DNA of 64,000 nt, from positions 823,359-887,358 of the forward strand of contig ML976663.1 of NCBI GenBank assembly GCA_010015655.1. Reading direction: 5' to 3'. The notes under the pieces were generated by a model. The model was given only the letters and a program-made list of their open reading frames with translations. It was not told the origin of the DNA and searched no databases. A program made the translations under genes and the position numbers. Each line of letters starts with the position of its first letter. Within the stretch, counting starts at the first letter, position 1. Below are positions 1-11,780 of the stretch, in pieces. Source of the DNA: Bimuria novae-zelandiae CBS 107.79. Taxonomy: Eukaryota; Ascomycota; Dothideomycetes; Pleosporales; Didymosphaeriaceae.

Positions 1-2662
1 TGTTGTTGGCCTGAGCGCCTCACGTGACCTCGGTTAGCGCACTGTATATAGTCTCACTCGATAGCTTTAATACACTTTAAGCTCTCCGTTCGACACCGCT
101 TTCTCACAGACAGTAATCCTGTGATAAACGTACATGCTCTCCAACAAGGCTGATACGTCCCTCGGCTCTCGTCCCTTACCTTTCACCTTACCGCCCCTCT
201 GGCCCTTCACCGGTTGCCTTCTGGCGTGTTTGCCTGCAAACCACGCCCTGTATTCATTCAATGGCTGCCTTGCAGCTCCGCCGCACGACGATGCATAAGG
301 ACACCGCAGGCAACGCAGAGAGAAGGTGAGCTACAGACCGTCTTTACTGCTCTGGAAGCTAATTGATATAGTAGTCCGTTGCGAATCGAAGTTGCGGAGA
401 CTGTCGCCGTTTATGTTGAACAATACGGCCTGCCTACACCTCCACCCAGTCCTGTACCTGCCGAGCGGATTATATCTCGTTCGATATCCACGGTTCTACA
501 CCAGGATTGTAAGACTTGCGAGGCCTCGCATTGTTCCATTCTAGATATTACAGTATCGGTGACAAGTGTAGTACATGCACGAGTGCTAGCTCAATGGGCA
601 ACCCAACACGGCAGAGTGCTTCGACTGATAACAATGGATTGGAAGGATATTTCTCACTGTTAGAGATTGAAATTGGAGGAACATATTGGCAAAACGGTGT
701 ACGATATCGCTGAACGTCTTTCATTGAGCGAATCTGGAGCTGGGATGGTCCTTCTTGCCGAACGGGATCTTTGTGATGTTGGACTCTCCCTCGAAGATTG
801 TAAGAGTTGTTGGATGTATTTGGCCTTTATATCTCGAGACGAGTGGTACTTGCGGACATCCCATGGATGTCTAGTTGTGAAGGCTGTCACCACAATTAGC
901 TGCCTTCGGTTTCATCAGCCCATGTTCGGGAAATGGCAAGTAGCTCGTCAACAAGCAGTGAAGGGTCAGTTATGCGATGTTCTTTGTGAATTCAGCTACT
1001 AGACTCTGACTTCTTACATAGGCCACAGAAGGGCGGCCTGATTCAAGACGCATCCCCTGTGACACAGCATGGAATGCCCCCGACGCCCGAACGAACACAT
1101 CCGCATCCGTCTACAACTGCCGATGGTGATGACTTCGCTTTGTGGGTCGCCGAGAGACCTCTAGACAAATGAGGACATACTACCACTTTGGGGAGGGCCT
1201 GCCTCGGTACTTCAAATTCAATTTTCGCATTGGAAAACCTTGTAATTTTAGTCTTTTCGGCTTTTTCGGGCACAGTCGCTTCGCGTTGGAGCCTTTACTG
1301 TCCTATAGAATTCTTCCGATCGTGGAAGGTCATAACTACCCCAATATATGAATCCTTACTTGTTGCGGATGAGACCCGGCTCTGCGTTGGCGTCGATGAT
1401 TTGGCGCTGGCGGAAATTGGTGGCGCAAAGGTTATCTATTATCACTTCACAATAAGTTTTGCTGAATGCAGCTGGTTCATTAAGTTACGAAGGCGCGGCG
1501 TGCATACGTCAAAGCAGGGTCAAGAAAGGCTGTGGCGATAGTTTACAGCATTATCTACAGGCCCAAGCTCTTCGCTCAGACCTTTGGGGTGTTGGTGGGC
1601 GTCGAATTAATTATAACGATGATGACGGGTAAGTCTTGTTTAGGTGGGTTACTCGCCAAGAGGTCCATTTTTTAGCTTCACCCACTGTAGGAGGTAACCG
1701 TTACTTATGTACCTAAATCCGCATTTCCAAATGTTCTATAACTAACTAGACAAAGTGCAGTCGCTGCATGCTTCGCATACTCAAGACAGTTTTACGGCAC
1801 GGTCCGCCCTCTTTTTAGAGATAAAGGTTAAGCCAGAGAATAGCGATTAGAAGGAGGCAGAGCTGCAGATAAGCATCTAGATAGCGGCGAGTTTACGGAA
1901 GAAGATGAAGTTAGTAAGGAAGGCATTTCCCGAAACCAGTGTATCGGAAACCAACATTACATCTGATTTAGGAGTTGGCTACGATGTGAATGAGTAGACG
2001 ATCGAGGATCCTATCGCTCCCCTACCTCCTCCCCCACAGCCCCACCAGGCGGGCGACTCGGTACCGGGATCGCCGTTGGATCCGATTTGGAAACCTTCGT
2101 AGGTCTTTCCGCCGATCGTCATGGAGGAGAATATGGCGAAGCTGTTAAAATAAACGAAAGTGGGTGGAAAACGCTTCTAGAGCAAAGTGAAGGAATGACG
2201 ACCCAGCGGGAAAAGGAGTGACCGTTCTGCGTACAAAATAGAATGAGCAGATGTGAAGCACGAGTGAATGCGGAATATTTGTATCCATCATCATAATGCT
2301 GGATAGTCCTCCGGCATCAGTCAATCCGACGGCGTTCGAGGAAGAAGCGACGCCAAGTCCCTGTGTACTGTTCTAATAAAGATGGATGCTCTAGACTCGG
2401 CAATGCGTGCCTCGTTGTATTTGCGACCGCATGGGCCGTTGTAGAGGACTCGTTTCCGAGAGAATATCCGAATGGCAGTAAGAGCGGCTAAGGGCCCTGT
2501 CGGTGAAACACGAAACAGGCATAGGATCAAATGCGACTTTCTCTTTCGATACTCTAGACAGAACTAGTACAAACAATCTCGTTTCCGTCGGCATTCCCCT
2601 AGATCCCTAAAGTGACTGTCGCGGTTGTCCTTCCCGACTACTTTTTAACATATGTTACCTAC
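1..2662. other. Gene-free stretch at window start
   Basis: I see no supportable gene here. Open frames on both strands are short (117 codons or fewer), overlap each other and carry no motif I recognise. Around 1,620-2,300 several stretches read like coding sequence interrupted by stops, including a proline-rich run near 2,010-2,100, so a decayed gene or transposon is possible. I cannot name it. Confidence 0.4.
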
Positions 2663-4656
2663 TTATGCCACAACCTGCCAGACGGTCTCACGATTAACCC
2701 TCCCTTTGATTGTATACTTCCCCTCGTTCACCATATGCTGTACAGTCCAGTGTATCTTGGGCTCGGTCTCGCGCACCGCACGATATCTGCCCATATTACA
2801 GCGCACTTTCTTCTCCCACTCGATCCCGCTGCGCGCCAAGACCCTCATCTTTACGGGCCAGATCTCGAGGATCCACCAGCCCTTTGCTGCTGCAAGTTGA
2901 TCGTTGACGGGCGCCGTGGCATCGAAATAGTCCTCAGTGCTTTCAGATAGTAATGCTACGGGATGGTTATCGCGATGCTCTTTACCGAAGATCTCCGTGG
3001 CGACATCGTCTTCGCCAACGGAGAACAGGGCGCGACGCCATCGGAGAGGTGGCACCTTGTTCTTCTCGTACTTCTCCAAAAGTGCGGGTGGTGGCCCGCA
3101 CGTGGGTTGCACAGGCGGTCGGTATACGGGGTATAGAGCATGGATGTCAAGCCCCTGCTCGATGAGGGTTGAGGTGTCGAATAGAATCTCGGTGTTACAA
3201 TCGAAGCACTGACGAAGCATCCAACGAAGTGGTATATGAGAGAGCCGGTGGCGGACCTCGTTGGCGACAGCTCCTCCCCCAATATCCGCTACATTTTGGT
3301 CGGATCAGCAATTTTTCACATGCCAGTGACCGGAAAATGGAGCCCAAGAAACTATTAAACGCCTCGTACATCGCAATGCAAAGCACCAAAAGGGATGATA
3401 TACGTACCATGAGCACCCATGAACCACACTTCTAAGGCGTCTGTGTCTATACGCCTGCGCGGACCATGGCTATCTTCATATGCTTCGAAGTAAGCAAGCT
3501 TCTCCTGCTCGATATCCGTCTCGGATCGGTGTAGGCTTTTGCCATTTGCACGGGGATCGGTGTCGAGAAAGGGATTCGAGTGCCCCTCACCGTTCGTCAC
3601 AGACTTGCCGTTGCGCGTCTTGCGCATGCCGTGCGACGATTTCTGACGACGATAGAAACGGCCAAGCCCAGATTTCTCCGCTAGTGTCTTGTCAACTGTG
3701 TCGCTCTTTTTGACGTCTGGATCCTGTTGCCGCCATTGACAAACTTTAAACTTCGAACGATGCTCATCCAAAGCAATGGCATGCCGAAAGTAATGAGTTG
3801 AGTTCGTCAGACTCTTACTAAATGGAAGCTTCCGTGGAATGAAGCCTACGCTTGCTACGCAGTCCCAGACACCGATAAAATACACATCTACATTAGTACA
3901 GAACGTCCTCTTAAACTGCGCACTCATTTTCCAGCCCTCTGGAGAGTCGTCTTTGTAGAAATCATAGGCGAAATTGACTTGTGCGCCATTGCTGGCGGGC
4001 AGGAGGCCGACTTTATGGAGCATGCCTGCAAGGCAGCGGACTGTGTAGGCACCACGGGAAAATCCGAAGAGACAGATTCTGTCGCCTTCGCGGTAGTTCT
4101 GCATGAGAAATCGGTAGGCGTCTTTTATGTGCATACCCAAGCCACTGCCGACTGCCATATCCAGCGCCGCTCCAATGCCATTCTTGAGTCCACCCTTGTC
4201 GTAGGTGCCGATGCCAGATTGGTAGTAGGTGACTTGTCTAACGAACGCGCGTTAAGATAGCTCAATTTTCGAGGGGTAATGGAAACGTGAGACCGAGGAC
4301 GTACTGGTCAGGTGTGTGCTTCTTCAAACATGAAACGAAGTGAACGACATTGCTGTTATCATTATCGAAGCGGTCGCCAGTGCCGTCGAGGCAGATGACA
4401 ACAGTTCGGCGGTGGCCGTTGGGCACCCTAAGATTTCGGTTAGTGATTGCTCAACTTGACTGGCTGAAAGCCTTGGTACACCGAAGTATGGCGTGTTCCT
4501 GAACTATGCGACATACCTACAATCCTTGAGGGCACGCAAGGACGTCGGGAGTGTCGCATTGTTCTCGGCGACCGAATTTGTTCGCGCGGTAGTCGTGCTT
4601 GGAGTGTATTCGGACGAATGAATGGGGTATGAGCCCCGCCGGTTGACGTTGCTCAT
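2663..4656 (-). CDS. DUF2235 (Tle1-like alpha/beta hydrolase) domain protein, four exons
   Basis: Exons on the minus strand are 4656-4517, 4427-4305, 4237-3408 and 3288-2663, giving 572 aa. All three introns (89, 67 and 120 nt) are GT...AG and keep the frame. The N-terminal part of the domain reads VICLDGTGDRFDNDNSN, followed by YYQSGIGTY. The nucleophile elbow is GFSRGAYT, the usual G-x-S-x-G of this family. Across the third intron the sequence reads EVWFMGAHADIGGG, which supplies the expected late Asp/His region. The family is known from bacterial type VI phospholipase effectors (Tle1) and from many uncharacterised fungal proteins; the substrate here is unknown. The ATG at 4656 is the first in frame; a GTG 78 nt upstream is not a likely eukaryotic start. 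No signal peptide is evident. The C-terminal ~185 residues follow the hydrolase core and resemble nothing I can name. Confidence 0.85.
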
Positions 4657-5917
4657 CTTGGCCGGCCCCGAAAAGCGTTCTGTGGGCTTTGCGATTGGTA
4701 ATGTGTGGTTGGTGTAGGTAAGACTTTGCGACACCGTCAGAGAGGGTTGTGTCTGGCGGGGACAGACATAAGCATAACTTTACGCAACAAAAGCGCTGGG
4801 TAGCTTCGGAGTCTGGGAACCTTGTTTTGCTTGGGGAGTGATGCGTTAGGCAGCGTCTGTTCAACATTCAACTACCGCTCTCCCAGCCAGGTGTCGATAA
4901 TGTGGCTGACTCTCTGCCCCACTGCATGTGATGCCGCCTTGCCTTTCAAGGTGTGCGACTCGGGCAGCTGGACCTATCTCGGGTTTGGATCATCGTGTGC
5001 TGTCCGTGTCGCTAGGTAATCATCCACCAGAACGCCGTCTCGGAGCAGTCCGATCGAGATCGACGCCGGGAGATGCGGTCACACCAAACTGCATTGTGAG
5101 CGCGACGCTATGTTACTCTTACGAATTTGTGCACAAAACATGGATCGTGCTAGCCATGGCTTCCGACGCTGCATGATCTGCATTCTACCATCTATCTTTA
5201 CGCAGCTGATTGGAGCTGAGCATGAACGGCGGGGTACGTCACACAGCTGTAGCTGAGCGATGCGTATTGCGATCGCCCGAAGAGGAGCTTGATGCGGACG
5301 GATACCTAGACGAAGTCGTGCAGGATCGGAGAGGGGGAGAGATGAGGTGAGGGACGTGCCAGAAGAGAAGTGCGGATGTACGCTAGGGCCGATCCCATAG
5401 CGCTAGGGGTGAATGGCACCAATCAGGGAGGAGCGACCCTGGCCGGCGTCGCTTCCCGTGGTCCCAACACAGCTCAGCCCTGCACGCCCACGATCGCATC
5501 TGCCTTCCAATCAATGTTGTGATGATTCTCCATGGCACCCCCCAACGCCGGACAACTCACCATTCACATCTCACCGCCATGCACCCACTGCCAGCTGCAT
5601 CTCATTTACCTACGTGCATAGCTTCGGCAGTCCTCGTTGGCGAGGCCGTGTCCGTGGACTCGCCCACTGAGGCAGATCACTCCCTCTCCCCGGTCATCGT
5701 CATGCATCTTGCTCGGCCCGTACCGACCAGCTGCAACACATGCGCCAATAGCCCACTTCAAATGACCTATCCGCCTCCTCGTCCATCCTGCTGTGCTTCA
5801 CGAGCTAACCTAAATCAATGGTCTCTGAAGCTCTTTAAGGCCTCCTTGGACCACCAGCAACACTTGTGACCGTCTCCTCCATCCAAAGTCGCACAAACCC
5901 CTCACCAACTCCTCACA
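4657..5917. promoter_or_regulatory. Intergenic region between divergent DUF2235 and oxygenase genes
   Basis: This 1.26-kb stretch separates two divergently transcribed genes and should hold both promoters. The last ~400 bases before the oxygenase ATG are C/T-rich, common in fungal 5' leaders. I see no convincing ORF, RNA gene or specific operator. Confidence 0.4.
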
Positions 5918-8900
5918 ATGACTAATCAGCTGCGCTCCCTCATTGGGAGTATAAAGAAGAAGCCGACAAAGGCATCTGATGGAAGGACTGCAGAGGCATC
6001 CAGCGGCATAACGAGCAGCGAGAAAACAAGTATTGTCCACGACTTCGCCAATCTGGGCTTCAAGAATGGCGCGACCATGCTCGAAGCCATCCCGCAGTTG
6101 GCGAGCGGGGAGCCCATCAACGACAAGGAGCTCTTACTCGAGCACGGAGTTGCCATGCTCCAAGAGCTACCGTTGAACAGTGGCCTCAGTGCAAAGTTCT
6201 CGGATGCCTTCATCAACATGCTCTGGCATGACCTGCCACACCCTCCGCCAGCCCTCGCCGGCCCGCCCTCTCGATATCGACGGCATGACGGCGGCAACAA
6301 CAGCCCATGGCACCCCGAGATGGGCAAGGCTGGGTCGTCGTACTCCCGCAGCGTGCCACCGTTGAAGCCCAAGGGCCCGAATCTTCCCGACGTGGAGGAC
6401 GTCTACGAAGCGCTGCTCAAGCGCAAGGGACCGTTCCGAAAGCACCCGTCTGGTCTCAACCGACTCTTCTTCTCCTTCGCCACTGTCGTCATCCACGAAT
6501 GCTTCCAGACCAACCGCAAAAACCAGTGGATCAACGAGACGTCGAGCTACGTAGACCTCAGCACGCTGTACGGCAACACCGAGAAGGAACAAGTGCGGGT
6601 GCGAACCTACAACAACGGCTTGATCTACCCCGATTCGATTGCCTCGGAACGTATCATGATGATGCCCCCTGGTGTCGTTGCAGTGCTCCTCATGTTTTCT
6701 CGGAACCATAACGTTATTGCTGAAGGACTGCTCTCGGTGAATGAGGATGGGAAATACAAACCATGGGACGAGCTAGACGAGGATGGCCAGAAGTGGTAAG
6801 TAGAATACAAGCCATCGTCCAACCAGGAACTTACATGCATCACAGGCAAGATGAAGACATCTTCCAAATTACCCGCAACATCAACGTTGGCTTCTTTGCG
6901 TCTGTCGTATTGCATGACTACGTCTCCGCCATTCTCAACACACCACGTGCTAAGTCTGAATGGTCGCTCGATCTCGGCAAAGAAATCAAAGAGCGGGGCA
7001 AGCGCGTCGAACGAGGAAGTGGCAATGTTGTTTCGGTCGAATTTGCTGTACTCTACCACTGGCATGCCGCTTTAAGCGCCGCCGACGACAAGTGGATGGA
7101 GGATATTATCCGACATACGTTCCCAGATATCAAGTCGGTCGACGAGGTAACTGTCGAAATGTACCACCAAATCATGAAGGACTACGGCCACAAGCTGGTG
7201 GAGACGCAGCCACGGTCTTGGACCTTCGGCGGCCTCAAGCGAGGACCAGACGGACGTTTCAAGGACAGCGAGCTCGCGGATCTGATCAAGCATTGCGTTG
7301 AAGAACCGGCACACGAATTCGGTGCACATGGCACCCCAGCGAGTCTCAAAATCGTCGACATTATGGGTCAGTTGCAGGCACGCAACGTGTTCAACGTCTG
7401 CACACTCAACGAGTTCCGACGCTATCTGAATCTGAAGGTATACGACACCTTCGAGGACTGGAACCCCAATAAGGAGGTCGCTCGGGCGGCGGAGCTTCTC
7501 TATGGAAACATCGAAAACATGGAGCTCTACCCCGGCCTGATGGCCGAATGTACGAAGCCCGCTATGCCTGGCAGCGGTGTCTGTCCCGGTCAGACTACCG
7601 GTCGCGGTATTCTCGATGATGCGGTTGCGCTCGTGCGGGGTGATCGCTTCTTGAGTTACGATTTCAACAGCAATACGTTGACGCACTGGGGTGCGGCTAA
7701 GCTCCAGGATGCTAGCCCAAGCGGCGCGTACGGAGGCGTTCTGCCGAAGCTCATTTTCAACGGTCTGCCCACTGCTTTTCAGGGTACTTCGCCCTACGCT
7801 CTGCTACCCTTTTACACACCTGAAGCGGCCAAAAGCATCCTCAAGGACAATGGCGTTCTTCACAAGTACGACATTGCTCGGATGCCCAGCGACCGTGAGC
7901 TCCTCAGTATTCAAACCCACGAGGCCTGCAAAAGGGTCTGGGAAGACCGCGACAACTTCCGTGTCATGTATCAAGCAGCGATTCGTAATTGCACCGACGG
8001 TCACGATTTTATGATTGGCTGGGACGATGCCAAACGGCACGATGAGCGGTCTAACATTCTACACAAGGTCTTCTTCGAGGAAAACTTTGAGAAGAACGTG
8101 TCCGCTTTCTTCGCCACAAACGTGAAGAAGCTCATCGAGAAGAACTCATTGTCCTTTACCAAGGGCAGGAAATCCATCGATATCGTGCGCGATGTCACCA
8201 ACATCACACCAATCCTATGGCTCGCAGACCGCTTTGCCATCCCTCTCAAGACTCCCGAGCAGCCTCGCGGCCTCTTATCCATCTACGAAGCCTTCACCGC
8301 TTACCTTGTCCTCTTCATGTACCAAAGCTTCAATATCATCCCTGGTAATGAGTGGAAACTGCGCGAAGGTGCGATGAAAGCCGGGGAGGGTTTGCGCAAG
8401 ATCTTTGAAACGCATCTCAAGACTCAGCAAGGGCACAAGGAGCACGTTGTTGACTGGATGGCGAAAGGCAGCGCTTTCGAGGTTGGACCGACCGCTGACC
8501 GTCTCTATCACGCGCTCAATGATACGAAGTTGCCAATAGGGGATTTGGTTGGTGATTGTATTGGTATGGGCGTGCCTGTCGCTGGTAATCTCACACAGCA
8601 AGCCTCACTTCTAATCGATCTATACCTCAGCCCGGGGTACGAGCAGTACAAGGAACGTATCATTGAGCTCGCGAACATGGATGACGCCGACTCTGAGCGG
8701 GAGCTGCAAGGCTTCGTGTACGAAGGTATGCGCCACGCGGGGGTAGTGCCCGGCCTGCCCCGCGTCGCCGCCAGAGACATCACCGTAAACGACGGCGTGC
8801 GGGGCCCCGTCCACATCCCCGCTGGCACCACAATCCTAATCGCGGCATCCAAAGCCGCCATGGATCCAACCGCTTTTCCCGACCCCGAAAAGCTCAACCC

Positions 8901-9162
8901 GCACCGCCCACTCAAGGACTATATTCTCTTGGGTCACGGTCTTCATTTCTGCTTCGGCGCTAGGCTGGTGGGATGCTCCCTCGTTGCTACGCTGAGGGAG
9001 GTGTTTAAGTTGAAGAATGTGAGAAGGGCTCCAGGACGACAGGGCATGTTTACGATCACGGAGCATGAGATTGCGGGAGGTGTGAAAATGAGACACTACT
9101 TGGATGCTAGCTCGAGGGAGAGTCCGATACCGACGAGTTTGACGCTGCATTATGACGAGTAA
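5918..9162 (+). CDS. Psi-factor-type fatty-acid oxygenase (linoleate diol synthase family; heme peroxidase-P450 fusion)
   Basis: Exons 5918-6795 and 6846-9162 with a 50-nt GTAAGT...CACAG intron give 1,064 aa, the usual size for the Ppo/LDS family. The N-terminal half is a cyclooxygenase-like heme dioxygenase. The distal-His segment is VVIHECFQ (His193) and the proximal motif is VLYHWH (Tyr363 as the likely radical tyrosine, His366 as heme ligand). The C-terminal half is P450-like, with an E-x-x-R in YEGMRHAG and the heme-thiolate loop GHGLHFCFGARL (Cys995). In this family the first domain makes a hydroperoxide from oleic/linoleic acid and the second isomerises it to a diol (psi factors, which balance sexual and asexual sporulation in Aspergillus). 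The Cys is retained, unlike PpoC-type enzymes that lack the thiolate ligand, so a PpoA-like bifunctional enzyme is likelier. The putative I-helix has AGNLTQQAS, with amide residues as in active isomerases. Regiospecificity cannot be read from sequence. Confidence 0.93.
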
Positions 9163-9393
9163 GTTGCTATTAGCGTTTGGGTGCAATGGTTGGGTGCAAC
9201 TATTGGCATTAACGTGCTCGGACAGTAAGCTACCCACCCCACCAAAACAACCACCCTTTTTCGATGATAGCTCAACAACAACACAAAATAGAGCAGAGTA
9301 AATCGATATATTTGATACGCGCTATCTCATAGTACACTGAGTCATCTTGTGTCCTTGAACGTGACAGTTACTGCACGTTGGCGGCGCCAATGG

Positions 9394-9714
9394 ATGACAG
9401 AGTTTAGCGCCGTGACGACCTGCTTGGACCTCTTGGAGGAATATCTTGAACAGCTTTGCCTCTGCGCCTTCCGTAAAGATGTCTTTTCCCACATCCGAGA
9501 TCTTCTACACAAGGACCAGCTTGGTCCGGCCCTGGCTGGCCAGGTCCCTCTGTGTTGGCCGAGCATTAACCGAGTCCTGAAGGGCAAGTATCGGCCTCCT
9601 AAACTGGCTACAGGAAATAGGCTGGCGGTGAAGAGCATCGAAGTCATTTTTTCATGTCTATGGGAGTGGAAAGACGGCCAGTTTGAGCGCAGAGGCTGGA
9701 ACGACAAGCTGTAG
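9394..9714 (+). CDS. Small hypothetical protein, 106 aa
   Basis: The reading frame is open from 9349, but its first ATG is at 9394 (MTEFSAVTTCLDLLEEYLEQ...). The product would be mildly basic, with a Leu/Glu-rich helical start and no recognised domain. It could be an upstream exon of the next ORF (ATG 9905), since both lie on the same strand 190 nt apart, but a promoter-like stretch (CACGTG at 9717, TGACGTCA at 9724, then a C/T-rich leader) sits between them, which favours two transcripts. I recognise no family. It may not be a real gene. Confidence 0.3.
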   Translation: MTEFSAVTTCLDLLEEYLEQLCLCAFRKDVFSHIRDLLHKDQLGPALAGQVPLCWPSINRVLKGKYRPPKLATGNRLAVKSIEVIFSCLWEWKDGQFERRGWNDKL

Positions 9715-9716
9715 CC

Positions 9717-9870
9717 ACGTGACTGACGTCAGAGGTAGTATACATGGAACGTACTATCTAGGTGCACGGACTACAGACTCAACAGACCTCGCCCGCTCTC
9801 TCTCCACTGAGCAGACTCCTCACTCCACACACTCTTTTCTGCAGATAGCAATACAGCTTGTTGTCCATAT
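9717..9870 (+). promoter_or_regulatory. Promoter-like segment with E-box and CRE-type palindromes
   Basis: CACGTG is followed immediately by the palindrome TGACGTCA, a perfect CRE/ATF-type site, then a C/T-rich run near 9,790-9,850 like a fungal transcription-start leader. It lies just upstream of the first ATGs (9871 and 9905) of the ORF ending at 10591. Function is inferred only. Confidence 0.35.
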
Positions 9871-9904
9871 ATGCTCACCTGCCTGCTTACACAAGCCATA
9901 TCGG

Positions 9905-10591
9905 ATGCTGTACCAACAAAGCTTCGGCATTATCGAGCTAATCCGAGGAAAGCACCAAGCTCGCGCTTGGAAGAAGAGCTTAAAGCGCACGTTCCTTCAG
10001 AGCCACTGGCTGCTCCCGTATCCTCAGAGTCAGGGCTTCATGCGCAAATGCAAAGGGTTTAGCGATGTGGTCTGGTGGCCTAACTTCCACCACGGCCTCT
10101 ATAGGTATTACGAACAACTGAAAGGGCACGGAGAGGTGCCGGAGCCTTTTCCTGCGTCTTACATCAAGCACCATCCCGCCGACCGGTGGTGCCTAGCCCA
10201 TAGATGGCCGGAATACATGCCGTACGAAGTTCAACCGAAGCGGCATCTTCTAGAGCTATCAGATGCGGATCTCTACCGTCGGCTGCTCGATCTGCAGGAG
10301 AGGTTTAATGCTACGGCGGAGCTGGCCTCCCATGCGAAGAGGGAGCCAGGGCCAATCTACGAAATAAAAGATATTATCGAAGACCTAGCTTGGACGCGCA
10401 AGCCCATGAAGAACTGGGATGTGTGCCACTGCAGCATCCAGCTCAACAAGGAGCTAGAGAAGTATGAGATCCTACAACATTCACGTCGAATTTCGTGCAA
10501 ACGGAAGCGTAATGCTAGTTTTGATTCCGGCTCGGAGGCCGATAGCCATGCTGAAGCAGAGCTAACGTCGAACGATGACTCTCTTGAGTAG
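9905..10591 (+). CDS. Hypothetical protein, 228 aa, unrecognised
   Basis: The frame is open from about 9683, but its first ATG is 9905 (MLYQQSFGIIELIRGKHQAR...). The product is rich in Trp, His, Tyr and basic residues in the middle (for example DVVWWPNFHHGLYRYYEQL and WPEYMPYEV). It ends in a low-complexity acidic/Ser tail after a basic patch SCKRKRNAS, a possible nuclear-localisation signal. I recognise no domain. An overlapping ATG at 9871 opens another frame of 63 codons, so the true start or an intron is uncertain. It sits between a core gene and an interstitial telomere-like tract, a typical place for lineage-specific genes. The long uninterrupted frame with non-random composition favours a real gene. 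Confidence 0.5.
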   Translation: MLYQQSFGIIELIRGKHQARAWKKSLKRTFLQSHWLLPYPQSQGFMRKCKGFSDVVWWPNFHHGLYRYYEQLKGHGEVPEPFPASYIKHHPADRWCLAHRWPEYMPYEVQPKRHLLELSDADLYRRLLDLQERFNATAELASHAKREPGPIYEIKDIIEDLAWTRKPMKNWDVCHCSIQLNKELEKYEILQHSRRISCKRKRNASFDSGSEADSHAEAELTSNDDSLE

Positions 10592-11276
10592 TAGAAGAGG
10601 AAATAGTTGAAGGTGGTTAGGCAGGTAGAAAAGCAAATGCGAGCTGGCATAGAAAAGGACCGAGAGAAGTACGGTAGGCCGAATCTACACGAAGGTATAC
10701 TGAAAATGCACAAGCCTAGGTTAAGAAGGCTCGAGTAAGGTTAGCATCTCCGAATTACGTAGGGAGTGTAGTATATAAATAGGTAACATGTTGATAGCAT
10801 TGTCATTTTGTTAGGATAGAAAATCCGCGCTAGGCCGATTTCCGTGCGTACGTCTGAGAATGGGGGTAACATGCCGAAAGCACTTAAGAGTACATGTCGA
10901 TAGGTTCCCACGGACCAATTGATCCAACATTCAGGTCAAAGATTCAGCGCGTCGAGTTGCACGTCCTAGCGGATTTGCAACCCCAGAAACCGTGTGGTTA
11001 TGGGTGTTAGGATTAGGCGTTAGGGTTAGGCGTTAGGGTTAGGGCAAGGTTGATGAGGCGCGATTAGACACCGGAGTCAGTTCCGAGATAAGGACTATCG
11101 TACGGCGGAAGCCCTAACGCGCCGAGTCGAAGGATTTCAGGAGTTAAAATAGCTATATAGTGCGACCGATAGGGCGCAGGTAGCCGTAGTATCGTGCGTA
11201 TAGACAAAGCGCTGTAGTAAGATAAACAACACAATAAAGAGCGTAAGAAACATATGTCATTTCAACCTACTCTACT
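10592..11276. other. Gene-free stretch with telomere-like tract
   Basis: No coding potential is seen. The only structured element is the TTAGGG-type tract at 11,007-11,044, listed separately. Confidence 0.5.
11007..11044 (+). repeat. Interstitial telomere-like repeat
   Basis: The tract reads TTAGGA TTAGGCG TTAGGG TTAGGCG TTAGGG TTAGGG, six consecutive units of the fungal telomere hexamer with an extra C in two units. A run like this is unlikely by chance. Possible origins are telomerase-mediated break repair, an old fusion point, or a subtelomeric remnant. Confidence 0.85.
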
Positions 11277-11766
11277 CTATATAGGATGGAATAACTCAAG
11301 CAAACTTAACTGGCGCAATTGCTGAGCAGGCGCAGGACTATTCACTATAGCCTGCGACTGCGATGCTACTACGCTCTCATCAGTCCCGTCATCCTCGCTG
11401 TCTTGGATCTCTTCTACTTCGTAGATCGTTGCTGGAGCCTCTGCGTCGATGCTTAGCGTCTTCTTTCCACTAATAGACCCGCTAGCAATACCCTCTGGGC
11501 CCAACCAGCTTTGCTCCTGCGTCAGAGGCTGTTCTTGGGGCCCGCGGCCAGGTTCAGTTCTGAGCGCTCCCTCGTACGCGCAAGCAGCCGAATGAGGCCT
11601 GCCTGTTATTAGAAGCTCTTTCGTAAGGCTATACGGTGATATTCTGGCTGTCATCGCTCCAACCGGCGTAGGCTTTTGTCTCGGGCGCTAACTCACGACG
11701 CACCGTTCGCGGAGTTCTAGTTCTTGTAGGAGTTGTCTTGCGGGGCTTTCTGCGAGTAATTGGCAT
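11277..11766 (-). pseudogene. Possible Tc1/mariner-type transposase relic (N-terminus plus C-terminal fragment)
   Basis: On the minus strand an ATG at 11766 opens MPITRRKPRKTTPTRTRTPR..., continuing VRRELAPETKAYAG, which resembles the N-terminus of fungal Tc1/mariner transposases (basic start, then a REL-x-PETRA-type helix). That frame stops after about 45 codons. An overlapping frame then runs from 11654 to 11277 (125 aa), ending with an acidic/Ser stretch and QQLRQLSLLELFHPI. No DDE catalytic core is present, so this would be a frameshifted, internally deleted relic at most. The resemblance is by eye and the 125-aa frame may be unrelated. A T13 run at 11768-11780 lies just beyond the ATG. 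Confidence 0.3.
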
Positions 11767-11780
11767 CTTTTTTTTTTTTG

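Noticed and set aside
6167..6709. 180-codon minus-strand ORF inside the oxygenase gene
   Set aside because: Antisense shadow of a well-supported exon with the catalytic distal His; no motif of its own.
7072..7686. 204-codon minus-strand ORF inside the oxygenase gene
   Set aside because: Antisense shadow of the same gene.
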